Shown piece after piece: positions 5,905 through 13,541 of a DNA stretch of 17,436 bases. The notes under the pieces were generated by a model that made no database searches, was not told the DNA's origin, and saw only the letters and a program-made list of their open reading frames with translations. The stretch is from the NCBI GenBank assembly GCA_910579325.1, contig CAJTTU010000074.1, positions 1 to 17,436 of the forward strand, written 5' to 3'. This DNA is from an uncultured Lachnospiraceae bacterium. Its GTDB lineage: Bacteria > Bacillota > Clostridia > Lachnospirales > Lachnospiraceae. Made by a program: the position numbers and the translations under genes. Position 1 is the first letter of the stretch; every line of letters begins with the position of its first letter.

Positions 5905-6441
5905 TTAAAAATTCATTTCTGTAAGACGCATCCTCATGCGGCGGAACCGCCCGTTGATGCCGTGTACGGTGGTGGAAAATATTTCTGCAATTTCATGGCA
6001 GGTCAGCCCGTCAGCCTTCAGGTGTACCATCTGCCGTTCCGTTTCCGTCAGGCAGGAGAGCACCTCCATTGCGAGCAGCCTGTCGGCGGTCTGCGCCTGT
6101 AAGTCTTTCCGGCGGTCAGGCAGGATTTCATCCAGTGTCCGTCCGGCTTGGGTGTGGGAATGGATATTCACAGTCGGCGCTTTGCGAATCTTCCTGTTCT
6201 CATAGGTGTAGTGGCTGCACAGGCAGCCGTTCATCCTTGTCCATGCAATAGTAGAAAACTGGAAACGGGACAGGGCAGGGTTTTCGTCATATTCCTGCAC
6301 CGCCTGAAGATACCCAAAAATCACGATGTCATAATAATCGTCAATCGGGAGTTTCTTTTGATTCAGAAACCGGAATACAACATTCTGGTGTTCCGCCGCA
6401 AACTGTCTCTGCAAGGGTGTCATTTCGTGTAATCTGCTCAT
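5905..6441 (-). CDS. Small sigma-70-like factor
   Basis: A 178-residue protein with the two essential parts of a sigma factor. Residues about 34-76 (DDYYDIVIFGYLQAVQEYD, FSTIAWTRMNG) fit region 2, which binds core polymerase and the -10 element. Residues about 120-172 (LTETERQMVHLKADGLTCHEIAEIF) fit region 4, with its helix-turn-helix at about 146-168. Region 3 is essentially absent, as in ECF-type factors. AAAGGAG lies eight bases before the ATG. It is the first gene after a strong terminator, with only about 20 bases between, so it depends on read-through or a promoter inside the preceding gene. It probably directs polymerase to element promoters; its targets are unknown. It is clearly different from the second sigma-like gene at 14724-15281. 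Confidence 0.82.
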   Translation of the reverse strand: MSRLHEMTPLQRQFAAEHQNVVFRFLNQKKLPIDDYYDIVIFGYLQAVQEYDENPALSRFQFSTIAWTRMNGCLCSHYTYENRKIRKAPTVNIHSHTQAGRTLDEILPDRRKDLQAQTADRLLAMEVLSCLTETERQMVHLKADGLTCHEIAEIFSTTVHGINGRFRRMRMRLTEMNF

Positions 6442-6461
6442 ATGTCATTCTCCTTTTCTTC

Positions 6462-6490
6462 AAAAAAGGGAACACCGTGTTGGCGTTCCC
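6462..6490 (-). terminator. Intrinsic terminator after the MoxR/VWA unit
   Basis: GGGAACACC (6468-6476) and GGCGTTCCC (6482-6490) form a nine-position stem with one mismatch and a five-base loop, followed on the minus strand by TTTTTTG. It lies 25 bases after the stop at 6516 and ends just before the ribosome binding site of the downstream sigma gene. Confidence 0.85.
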
Positions 6491-6515
6491 TTCTTAAACA
6501 TTGTGTTATTTGTTC

Positions 6516-7172
6516 TTATGCTGCTCTTTGGGCTGCCTGGCGCGCTGCCACGGCATTCTTGGCTTTTGTAATAAGCGACGGTGCAATGGCGTGTTCCCAA
6601 CAGTCAATGTAGGACGATACGCTGCTCAAGAGGTTGAACAGGTCGAGGTCGCTTAAATTGACATATACTTTTCCTGCACTGACAAACGACTTGGGTTTCA
6701 TATAGGTGCCGCCGTTTGCATTGCTTTGGGGGATTCCCTTGCCGTTTTCCACTTCGACATACCAGGGCAGCTTCCGGGCATTGCCCTTGCTGTCCTTGGT
6801 AGCGCGGATAATCCGTACCTTCGATACTTTTGAGTAGCCCTTGTCATCCGTGTCGCCAAAGATTTTATCCTGCTGGAAGGTGTATTCCTGAAAACCGGCA
6901 GTCAGGCGGCTTAAGATAAACTTTGCCTCCTTCGGGGAGATATTTGCGCATACAGTAACAGCATTGTTCCCGGTGCCTTTGGAATAGTCTTTCATCAAGA
7001 TGCCGATCAGGGAGTGCATCCGCCGTCCGTCCGCCCCTTTTTCGCCGCTGGCGTGGATATGGGCGTAGGAGGCAATGGGTGCGACCTTCAGCTTGTCCTG
7101 AAATTCCAACAGTGTCTTGCTGTTTTTGTAGACTGCGATTTGGTTGGAGATGTAATCTTCATTCGTATTCAT
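6516..7172 (-). CDS. Hypothetical protein associated with the AAA+/VWA pair
   Basis: A 218-residue protein of unknown family. It is basic, with a helical N-terminus, a central beta-rich region (VSKVRIIRATKDSKGNARKLPWYVEVENG) and an alanine-rich helical C-terminus (KNAVAARQAAQRAA). No membrane segment is present. It starts 24 bases after the VWA protein's stop with AAAGAAGG ahead of the ATG, and is the last gene before a strong terminator, so it belongs to the same transcription unit as the ATPase and the VWA protein. It could be their substrate or adaptor; this is inferred from position only. The basic central region might bind nucleic acid. Confidence 0.75.
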   Translation of the reverse strand: MNTNEDYISNQIAVYKNSKTLLEFQDKLKVAPIASYAHIHASGEKGADGRRMHSLIGILMKDYSKGTGNNAVTVCANISPKEAKFILSRLTAGFQEYTFQQDKIFGDTDDKGYSKVSKVRIIRATKDSKGNARKLPWYVEVENGKGIPQSNANGGTYMKPKSFVSAGKVYVNLSDLDLFNLLSSVSSYIDCWEHAIAPSLITKAKNAVAARQAAQRAA

Positions 7173-7196
7173 TTGGATACCTTCTTTCTTTGCTTT

Positions 7197-9284
7197 TTAT
7201 GCAACATATTTGTTCTTGACCTGCTGGATGATCAGCCTGCCGAGATTGACAGGGAGCTTTTCAAGGTTTGTAATGTCAAGGAAACCGTCCCCGTAGATCC
7301 GCTGGATATTTGGCTTGTCGCTCCCGATGGCAGCGGCGAACAGTTGTATCCCTTTGGCGGTATATTCTTTCTTGATACCCCGCAGGTCAGCCTCTGCCTC
7401 CGTGCCATAATAATCCTCGCCTGCAGGCTGCCCGTCTGAAATGATGATCAGGAGCTTTATGGCTTCCGGCCTTGTCATCAGGCGTTCTGCCACATAGCGC
7501 AGGGCGGCACCGTCACGGTTCCCGCACCGGGCGCTCATGTCCATCAGGCGGTACTGGTCTTTGTTGTCAACGGAGTCAAATTCCGCATAGGCATACAGCT
7601 CCACATCATCAAATTCCGAGTGCCCATAGATGGCAACCGGGATGTCCAGCCCTTTACAGAAGTCATACAGGATAATGGAAGCGGAACGGGCATAGGTGAT
7701 GCGGTTGCAGCTGCTCATGGAGCCGCTTTCGTCATTTAAGATGGCAACGGCGATGTCTGTCCGGTCGTTGGGGAGTTTCAGCTTGTAGAACAGCCTCCCG
7801 TCCCTGCGGACTGCATTGCGCACGTTGATCCGTTTTCCCATGGGCAGGTTGTCAAGCTTCCCGCCTTCCCTGTAATCCTTCAAAAGCTGTGAGATTTGTT
7901 TCTGGAGCCGTTTGGAGATCAGGAGGAGCGGCGGGGCCACTTTCTGGTATGCCGCCATATAAGAGGGATCGACATATGCCATGCGGTTGACGTTGATGTG
8001 CATACCGCGGTGCGCATGACCGTAACGGATCCTGTCCGATTCCGCCTGCAGTTCCTCTGAAAGCTCCTCCTCAAAGGAAGCATAAGCTGCCTCCTCCGCG
8101 AGCTGCGTCATAAGGTGTTCCATGTCAGCGGCTGCCTGTGATACATAACCGGCTCCGGCGTAATCACTGGTGCGGCTGGTACCGCCGTCACCGTCTTCCC
8201 CGATTTCATCCGTCTTTTCAAGTGCCATCCGCCCCTCCTCGTAATCAAGGACCTGCTGGAGTTGCTGGCGTTCTTCCTCATCGGAAGACGGATCGTGTGA
8301 TGCTTTGTGTCTGGCGGCAGATCCCGGCACAGGTTTCCCGGTGCCGCCCGGAAGGGGGCTGCCGCCGGCAAGCTGGCTGCCTAAATCTGCATCTGCCTTG
8401 TTTGTATTATTTTTGATGTCTTCCCGCACCTGTCTGATAAAGCTGTCCATATAGGGCCATAGAAGCAGGAGCATCTTATTGACGGCATCAAAGCGTACCC
8501 TGGAATCGTCATCATAGGAGGCATCGTCGATATAGGGGATGCACTCGTAAACGGTATTGAGGTACGGTCCCTTGTATCCGTCAATGTTATTGATGTCGCC
8601 GGTTTTTGTGTACTGGATCAGCAGGTTTGCCACGATAAAGACTTCGTGGTGCTGGTTTGCTATTTCTTCCGTGACGGAATCCATTTCCTCAGCAAAGCGC
8701 AGGTTGTTGAGCAGTATGCCTGTCTTTAAGCTGCCGGGAAAGGCGTCGCACATGCGGCCTTCGATATAAACGTCCTCCATCATGTTCATCAGGGAGTGCG
8801 CGATTCTTGAGAGTGCGCCGATTACCGCCTCGTCCTTATCCTCAAAAAATTCAAGGATTTCCCGCAGGCTTTTTTCCTGCTTCGCGGACAGGTCCTCCGG
8901 CATCTGCGGATAGAACCTGCCGCCCTGTAAGGACTGGCAGTAGGTATCCAGTATGGTAAAATCCGAAAACAGGATGTGCCCGCACTCATGTCCCACGATC
9001 CCCAGCAGGCTGTCTGCACGCAGGGGCCTTGTGGGGAAACTCCTTGTAAGGAAGTTTCCCGTATTCACGGTAATGGTGCGGTTGTCCGTGTGGGCAATGT
9101 CCGCATGGGGCAGCGCGTCCCAGTAGGTCTTTACGCTGCTTTTCCTTCGGTAGCGTCCGGTGGCTGCCTCGGCTATGTCTGTCAGGTATGCGGCAAACTG
9201 AGGGGAGGCAAAGAGCTGCTCGTCTGTCAGTTTACTTTTCTGTTCAGCAATCCTGCGGCGGATTGCAGTATGTGATGTTCTCAT
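7197..9284 (-). CDS. CobT-like protein with HExxH motif and C-terminal VWA domain
   Basis: A 695-residue protein. The start chosen is the ATG at 9284, nine bases after AAGGAA; a longer in-frame extension to 9386 lies inside the regulator gene and has no such site. N-terminal part: HECGH (99-103), a metal-dependent peptidase-type motif, followed by NMMEDVYIEGRM (167-178), where E170 or E175 could be the third metal ligand; CobT-related proteins have a similar E-D/Q-x-x-x-E segment. The middle (about 300-420) is a low-complexity Gly/Pro then acidic linker. The C-terminal VWA domain (about 508-690) has the MIDAS motif DESGS (518-522) and IISDG (614-618). VWA proteins of this kind act with MoxR/CobS-type AAA+ ATPases, one of which lies just upstream. 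The partner substrate is unknown; peptidase activity is only suggested. Confidence 0.87.
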   Translation of the reverse strand: MRTSHTAIRRRIAEQKSKLTDEQLFASPQFAAYLTDIAEAATGRYRRKSSVKTYWDALPHADIAHTDNRTITVNTGNFLTRSFPTRPLRADSLLGIVGHECGHILFSDFTILDTYCQSLQGGRFYPQMPEDLSAKQEKSLREILEFFEDKDEAVIGALSRIAHSLMNMMEDVYIEGRMCDAFPGSLKTGILLNNLRFAEEMDSVTEEIANQHHEVFIVANLLIQYTKTGDINNIDGYKGPYLNTVYECIPYIDDASYDDDSRVRFDAVNKMLLLLWPYMDSFIRQVREDIKNNTNKADADLGSQLAGGSPLPGGTGKPVPGSAARHKASHDPSSDEEERQQLQQVLDYEEGRMALEKTDEIGEDGDGGTSRTSDYAGAGYVSQAAADMEHLMTQLAEEAAYASFEEELSEELQAESDRIRYGHAHRGMHINVNRMAYVDPSYMAAYQKVAPPLLLISKRLQKQISQLLKDYREGGKLDNLPMGKRINVRNAVRRDGRLFYKLKLPNDRTDIAVAILNDESGSMSSCNRITYARSASIILYDFCKGLDIPVAIYGHSEFDDVELYAYAEFDSVDNKDQYRLMDMSARCGNRDGAALRYVAERLMTRPEAIKLLIIISDGQPAGEDYYGTEAEADLRGIKKEYTAKGIQLFAAAIGSDKPNIQRIYGDGFLDITNLEKLPVNLGRLIIQQVKNKYVA

Positions 9285-9555
9285 TCGTTGTATTTCCTTC
9301 TTTCTGATTCTTATTTTCAGGAAGTTTTTCCATAAAAAGCGCGTCCGTGGTAAGTCCGAACAGGTCCGCCATTGCAACAAGTACATGGGCAGGCGGCAGG
9401 CTTATGCCGTTTTCATACCGGGAAATGCTTTTCTGGGTGACTTCCAGTTTCTTTGCGAGCATCTGTTGGGACAGGTACGGTTTCCGTCCCTCCCTGAGAT
9501 ACCGCAGGTTCCTTGCAAGGTTCTGTTTTAGCTGGTCTTCTTTGACAGGCGCCAT
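9244..9555 (-). CDS. XRE-family helix-turn-helix regulator
   Basis: A 103-residue DNA-binding protein. Residues about 14-72 form a Cro/C1-type HTH: LSQQMLAKKLEVTQKSISRYENG carries the recognition helix and the typical S-R-Y-E-N-G, followed by P-x-x-x-V-L-V-A-M-A-D-L-F-G. The C-terminal 30 residues are polar tail. GGAGG precedes the ATG at about eight bases, and the gene starts 12 bases after the AAA+ gene. Its last 41 bases overlap the start of the VWA gene in another frame, so its tail sequence is constrained by that gene. It sits between an ATPase and its VWA partner, so it probably autoregulates this unit; operator sites are not identified. Confidence 0.88.
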   Translation of the reverse strand: MAPVKEDQLKQNLARNLRYLREGRKPYLSQQMLAKKLEVTQKSISRYENGISLPPAHVLVAMADLFGLTTDALFMEKLPENKNQKEGNTTNENITYCNPPQDC

Positions 9556-9567
9556 AGGCGTTCCCTC

Positions 9568-11352
9568 CTATGCTGCATATTTCTGCTCCAGGCAGGATGT
9601 GAGGATGTCAGCGCGGTTTTCTGGATCGCTGGAAACGGAGGAGAGTACGGTATACTTAGCCGCCTCCATGATGTTTCCGCAGACCATGAAGGACTGCACC
9701 CAGCTGATTAACTCCCTTACGCCGCAGCTTCCATCGGTAATCATGGTTTCACGGCAGCGCTCACTGATCTCCTGTATGGAGGCAGCCATATCCGCAACGG
9801 CGGATTTATCGGTACAGCCGGTTACTTTCATGGTGCGTTCCGTCAGTGTGTCCACATCGGGTTCCTCCATGTCCATGATGAGGTTCATTCTGGAGATGAC
9901 GGACTGGTTCATGTCACGGCAGCCCGCGTAATTGTTGTTTGTTGTCACCACGACCACGGTATCGGGATGCCTGTGTATCACTTCGCCTGTCGTCAGTGTG
10001 ACGCTTGCGCAGCGGTCTAAAAGGGCATTTAAGCCGACCAGTACGCCCGGATTTGCAATGACCGTGGGTTCCTGTATCTCGATCACATAGCCGTTCCGTA
10101 TGGCTGTGATTAAGGGCGTCTCCACATAACGGAACCGCTGCCCGGAGGCATTGTCCTCCATCAGCGCCTTTGCGTCCTGTGCCATGACCTCCAGCAGCTT
10201 GTCGTAGACTTCTGCATCCGTAATTGTTTCATCATAGTTTCCCGTCAGCTTTTTATAGGCTGAGGGCGGGTCCATCTGGATGTCGGTCAGCGTGGGATAT
10301 TCCCTGCCGCCCTGCGGTTTTTCATCCGTTTCCGGAAGCATCTGCCCTAAGAAGTCATAGATCTCCGTGTTGGCGGAGCAGGTGTAATATAAGTAGGGCA
10401 GTCCCAGTCCTGCAGCGATTGCCTTGGCGCCTTCGGTTTTGCCGGTTCCTGCCGGTCCCCGCATCATAAAATTGCGCATGGGCTGGCTGCCTGATGTGGT
10501 CATCTGGGCGTGCCTGCAGATTGTGGTGATTTCCTGTGGGATAACATACCAGTCCTCAATCCGTGGCACCATCAGTTCCTCCTTTGGCGTGAGCACCCTG
10601 TCCGAAAGCGGGTAATGCTTCACGAAATCATCCCTGTTTACGCTGGCAGCGGCAGCCGGGGCAGCCGTACCCGTCAGGATGCGGAAGGTGCCGAACAGCA
10701 CGCTGCTTGGGGAATAGGCGTTTCTGGATAAGTTTACAGCGGTAAGCTGCGGGATGTTTCCTGTGGTCGGGATGTTCAGTTTGATGCCGGCCGTGGGAAG
10801 CGTGTCCGCGCTCTCGATCCTCCGGTAGAGGTTGTCACACAGGATATAGGCAGCTGTTTCTGCCTTTTCCATGTCCGTATAGCCGTCGTTTTTGCAGGTG
10901 CCGAGTATGTCGTAATGTTCACGGAACTCGTCATCCTTCAGGGCTTCCGGCATCAGTGCGAAAAACAGCGCCGTTCCCAGGTTCCCGCCGTCTTTTAGGG
11001 AATAGACCTTCGGGGAAGCGCCAACGCTGTCAAACCTGCCTACATTGAATTTTCCGTTCTTTTTGTTGAATACCACTACATGGATCTCCCCGGTGCGGCT
11101 CTGGTATTCCGCCACAACCTTGTCCCCTTGGGTGCCGATGGCGCTCTCGGAGGAGCTGCCCGGCGTCAGGCTCGTATCCATCTCCATATAAGCAAGGACT
11201 GCGGACAGGAGGGAGGAGTGCAGTGTTGATTTCTTTGTGGCTACCGTGCAGTAGCTGGAATAGTGGTCGGTGCTTACACTTGTCGATTTGTCGAAAGGCT
11301 CAGGAAGACCAATCTTCCATGTCCAGTTTGCAAATAATTGTACTTTTGCCAT
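9568..11352 (-). CDS. MoxR/CobS-like AAA+ ATPase
   Basis: A 594-residue protein. The N-terminal about 240 residues are unrecognised and may bind the partner or substrate. The AAA+ module starts around residue 255: Walker A GPAGTGKT (299-306), a Walker B-like segment GYVIEIQEP (421-429) with E at the place of the usual D-E pair, sensor 1 VVVTTNNN (467-474) and a putative sensor 2 arginine in GVRELISW (544-551). The order and the N-N-N sensor 1 fit the MoxR/CobS helix-2-insert clade, which remodels proteins together with VWA partners. Such a partner is encoded 284 bases downstream. AAAGAAGGA precedes the ATG at about ten bases. It is likely cytoplasmic and hexameric. The target process is not shown by the sequence. 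Confidence 0.87.
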   Translation of the reverse strand: MAKVQLFANWTWKIGLPEPFDKSTSVSTDHYSSYCTVATKKSTLHSSLLSAVLAYMEMDTSLTPGSSSESAIGTQGDKVVAEYQSRTGEIHVVVFNKKNGKFNVGRFDSVGASPKVYSLKDGGNLGTALFFALMPEALKDDEFREHYDILGTCKNDGYTDMEKAETAAYILCDNLYRRIESADTLPTAGIKLNIPTTGNIPQLTAVNLSRNAYSPSSVLFGTFRILTGTAAPAAAASVNRDDFVKHYPLSDRVLTPKEELMVPRIEDWYVIPQEITTICRHAQMTTSGSQPMRNFMMRGPAGTGKTEGAKAIAAGLGLPYLYYTCSANTEIYDFLGQMLPETDEKPQGGREYPTLTDIQMDPPSAYKKLTGNYDETITDAEVYDKLLEVMAQDAKALMEDNASGQRFRYVETPLITAIRNGYVIEIQEPTVIANPGVLVGLNALLDRCASVTLTTGEVIHRHPDTVVVVTTNNNYAGCRDMNQSVISRMNLIMDMEEPDVDTLTERTMKVTGCTDKSAVADMAASIQEISERCRETMITDGSCGVRELISWVQSFMVCGNIMEAAKYTVLSSVSSDPENRADILTSCLEQKYAA

Positions 11353-11384
11353 AATTCATTCATCCTTCTTTCTGTTGTTTTGTG

Positions 11385-12278
11385 TTAGATCCATGAAACC
11401 TGCAGACTGTCATCTGAGATTTTCCCTTTGAGTTCGTTTTCCTCCAGTAAGGAGACCAGTTCCTTCCAGTAAGCCTTCCCCGGAAAGGAGTCGAGGGTTG
11501 CCTTCAGGACTTTCTTTTTCTGGCAGCTTACGACAATATCCCCGTTTTCCTTGATGGTGAGCATGGAGTGGCCGTTGGCGTTTAGGTCGGTAATCAGTTC
11601 CTCCAGCACCTTCTGCCCGATCAGCTCGTACCATACCCTGACATCCACGACGGACGGTTCAGGGGTTGTTTCCCCGTCTGCGCCGCCGGGCTGCGGTTTG
11701 GCGTTTGTACCGTTTTCTTTATCCGCAAAACTGCCGATTACCATTGGCTCCACATGGATGCGCCCAAAGCGGTCAAAGGAAATATCCGCATGGGTGTAGG
11801 TATCCATGTTTTCGACCAGGATACGGATTGTCCCGCCCTTTAGGATGTCCTGTAAGGAAGGTGTGTCCTTCCATTGCCAGACAGCCTGTGGGTAAGCGGA
11901 TTTCAGTTTTTCCGTGATCCGGAGTGCGATATGGAGCAGCATGGTTTCGTATTCCCTGCTGTCAGGGGCAGGAAACGCAGGCTTTGCGGGAGGAACGGGT
12001 TCCTCCGGATGTTCCTGTACCGGAAATGGAGATGGTATTTCTTCTGAAGCTTCCATCATCTGCCCGATTTTTTGTTTCAGGGCAGAATAAAGGGCGCGGC
12101 ATTTTTTGAACAGCTTCCCTGACTGGCGGAACAAAAGGATTCCGACTGTCACGACAGCCCACAGGATGAAGGCAAGCGCCATCAGCTTCTGGGAGCGTTC
12201 CTTTCGGAAAAAAACTGCCAGCAACAGCAGGGAGACGATCAGGATTTTCAAACTTTTGGTAAATATGGTTTTTCTCAT
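11385..12278 (-). CDS. Membrane protein with two N-terminal helices
   Basis: A 297-residue protein of unknown family. Two hydrophobic segments (about 9-24 and 32-50) with basic flanks form an N-terminal membrane anchor. A proline-rich linker (about 82-110, PVQEHPEEPVPPAKP) leads to a soluble C-terminal domain with alternating beta and helix, ending KGKISDDSLQVSWI. It could anchor a complex to the membrane. It starts the unit with the AAA+ ATPase (32 bases apart) and lies just after the ssb terminator, with only about 30 bases between, so no separate promoter is visible. AAAGGA lies 13 bases before the ATG, a rather long spacing. Confidence 0.75.
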   Translation of the reverse strand: MRKTIFTKSLKILIVSLLLLAVFFRKERSQKLMALAFILWAVVTVGILLFRQSGKLFKKCRALYSALKQKIGQMMEASEEIPSPFPVQEHPEEPVPPAKPAFPAPDSREYETMLLHIALRITEKLKSAYPQAVWQWKDTPSLQDILKGGTIRILVENMDTYTHADISFDRFGRIHVEPMVIGSFADKENGTNAKPQPGGADGETTPEPSVVDVRVWYELIGQKVLEELITDLNANGHSMLTIKENGDIVVSCQKKKVLKATLDSFPGKAYWKELVSLLEENELKGKISDDSLQVSWI

Positions 12279-12307
12279 TTGGTTTTTTCAGTCCTTTCTC
12301 TGTAAAT

Positions 12308-12361
12308 TAAAAAAAGAGGAATTACAGCCGGAGTATGTATCTCTCCGATGCAATTCCTCTT
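12308..12361 (-). terminator. Intrinsic terminator after ssb
   Basis: AAGAGGAATT (12314-12323) pairs perfectly with AATTCCTCTT (12352-12361), and an inner GGAG/CTCC stem (12330-12333 with 12343-12346) extends it. A run of T follows on the minus strand. It lies 23 bases after the ssb stop and closes ssb as a separate transcription unit. Confidence 0.87.
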
Positions 12362-12384
12362 ATGCCGCCAGCGATACGAAAGCA

Positions 12385-12810
12385 TCAGTTGAACGGCAGT
12401 CCATTCTCGCCACAGTCTTCCATGTCCATAAAGCCGTCGTCTGCGTTGGCAGGTGAGTTGTTCCCTGCATTGGCATTGCTGCTTTCCGTGCGTTTCCCTG
12501 TCGGGACATAGTTCCATTCGTACACGGTGATCTTGGGGATCATGCCTTTTGAGCCGTCCGTCTTGCGGGTGTATTCCACAAGGTCAAGGTCGCCCGTGAT
12601 AAAGAGCAGGCTGCCCTTTCTAACACCGGCATTGATGATTCTCTCCGCCGCCTTTCCAAATAAGACGCACTGGAAGAAGTTGGCGTGTTCCTGTTCACCG
12701 AATCCTTTGTTGACCGCCACGTTGAACTGAACATATTGTGTTTTGTTCTGGCTGGTCTGAAGGTCAAAGTCTGCTGTGACTCTGGCTAAAGTTGAGATTT
12801 GTGTAAACAT
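12385..12810 (-). CDS. ssb: Single-stranded DNA-binding protein (SSB)
   Basis: A 141-residue protein that binds ssDNA during replication, recombination or transfer. Residues 1 to about 105 form the OB fold: V-Q-F-N-V-A-V-N (27-34), HANFFQCVLFGKAAE (family W-F-x-C-V-x-F-G-K-x-A-E), V-R-K-G-S-L-L-F-I-T-G-D-L (63-75). A short asparagine-rich linker follows (about 108-125), then an acidic tail ending ENGLPFN, close to the canonical D-D-x-P-F tip that recruits partner proteins, though with one extra residue after F. AAAGGAG precedes the ATG at nine bases. The gene has its own promoter, structured leader and terminator, so it is expressed separately from its neighbours, and its leader matches that of ligA. 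Confidence 0.93.
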   Translation of the reverse strand: MFTQISTLARVTADFDLQTSQNKTQYVQFNVAVNKGFGEQEHANFFQCVLFGKAAERIINAGVRKGSLLFITGDLDLVEYTRKTDGSKGMIPKITVYEWNYVPTGKRTESSNANAGNNSPANADDGFMDMEDCGENGLPFN

Positions 12811-12852
12811 GGTTTCATTCTCCTTTCTGATAAAAAATTTTGGGGTTGCATC

Positions 12853-12903
12853 AAAAAAAGTGCCAAAAGACTGCCACTTGTCGGCATAATTCTTCTGACA
12901 CTT
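12853..12903 (-). terminator. Intrinsic terminator (attenuator) inside the ssb leader
   Basis: Arms 12883-12903 and 12858-12875 pair with a small internal bulge and a seven-base loop, followed on the minus strand by TTTTTTTG. It lies about 70 bases after the predicted transcription start and about 40 bases before the ssb ATG. Its position matches the ligA leader terminator. Confidence 0.75.
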
Positions 12904-12975
12904 AATTCAATCATAAACAGCGTGTGCATCTATGCGTTCTGCATATCCTGATAGGAAGCACAAAAATCAATTACA
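12853..12975 (-). ncRNA. Candidate structured leader RNA or small RNA, copy B (ssb)
   Basis: On the minus strand from about 12974: GTGC (12961-12958) can pair with GCAC (12930-12925 area), enclosing an inner hairpin TATGC/GCATA with loop AGAAC, then the block identical to copy A (12914-12927), then the terminator. The inner stem has a different sequence from that of copy A, but a hairpin with a GAAC-containing loop is kept. Possible products are a short free RNA of about 120 bases or, after read-through, the ssb message. Confidence 0.55.
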
Positions 12976-12980
12976 GGAAC

Positions 12981-13009
12981 ATTTTAGCACAATATATAGC
13001 GTATGTCAA
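12981..13009 (-). promoter_or_regulatory. Sigma-A-type promoter of ssb
   Basis: On the minus strand TTGACA (13009-13004) and TAAAAT (12986-12981) are separated by 17 bases, a near-consensus promoter. The spacer (TACGCTATATATTGTGC) closely matches that of the ligA promoter. Transcription should start near 12974. Confidence 0.82.
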
Positions 13010-13068
13010 ATAATTAAACACAAGATTTTGTATAGAATGCACGCTGCTTACAAAATAAATAAAGTTTG

Positions 13069-13500
13069 TTACCAGAGAGTTCCGTTGTCTCTGAGATTAT
13101 GAAGCAGTTCAATTTTCCTGTTAAACAGGAGCTCCCGCATTTGTTCTGCGTTTCTTATGTCATCATATAACTGGGTTATATCTGTCTGCTTTTTGGGACC
13201 GCCGATTTTTCTGTCAAAAACCATTTCTGTATAGCAGTTGTGCGTCCAGAAGTTCCTTCTCAGGCAGATGGCTTTTAAGGTTTCATATTCCTCGTCTGAA
13301 ATGATTTCTATGTCATTTATTTTTTCCTGCTCCTGTACCATTCGGATCACCTTGCTGATACTGAAGGTTTCGACATCCATTAACCCATCATAGAAGCTTT
13401 TCCCGCTTAAAGCGGCATAAATTCCCTCAAGTTCCCGCTCTATAAACTGATAATGCTCCATGACTGTGCTGTGGGCTATTCTGAATTGCTGTAAATCCAT
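13069..13500 (-). CDS. Small helical protein with HEPN-like R-x4-H motif
   Basis: The start chosen is the ATG at 13500 (143 residues). A GTG at 13551 overlaps the likely -10 box and an ATG at 13515 abuts the ribosome binding site, so both are less likely. The protein is helical and charged; residues 82-90 read R-N-F-W-T-H-N-C-Y, matching the R-(polar)-x3-H catalytic pattern of HEPN-type RNases (many have H-x-Y after it). The helix before the motif (ISDEEYETLKAICLR) and its position in the second half fit that fold. No antitoxin-type nucleotidyltransferase is next to it. A housekeeping helical role is the alternative. The family is assigned from one motif only. It has a promoter of its own just upstream. 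Confidence 0.7.
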   Translation of the reverse strand: MDLQQFRIAHSTVMEHYQFIERELEGIYAALSGKSFYDGLMDVETFSISKVIRMVQEQEKINDIEIISDEEYETLKAICLRRNFWTHNCYTEMVFDRKIGGPKKQTDITQLYDDIRNAEQMRELLFNRKIELLHNLRDNGTLW

Positions 13501-13541
13501 AGTGCTGTATATCATCCTTTGCAATTTGATTGAATATCCCA

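Noticed and set aside
9285..9386. N-terminal extension of the VWA protein by 34 residues
   Set aside because: It lies wholly inside the XRE gene and lacks a ribosome site; the ATG at 9284 has AAGGAA nine bases upstream.
13036..13052. Inverted partial copy of the leader block (GCACGCTGC) upstream of the ssb promoter
   Set aside because: Only about ten matching bases with a gap; it may be chance, and no equivalent exists at ligA.
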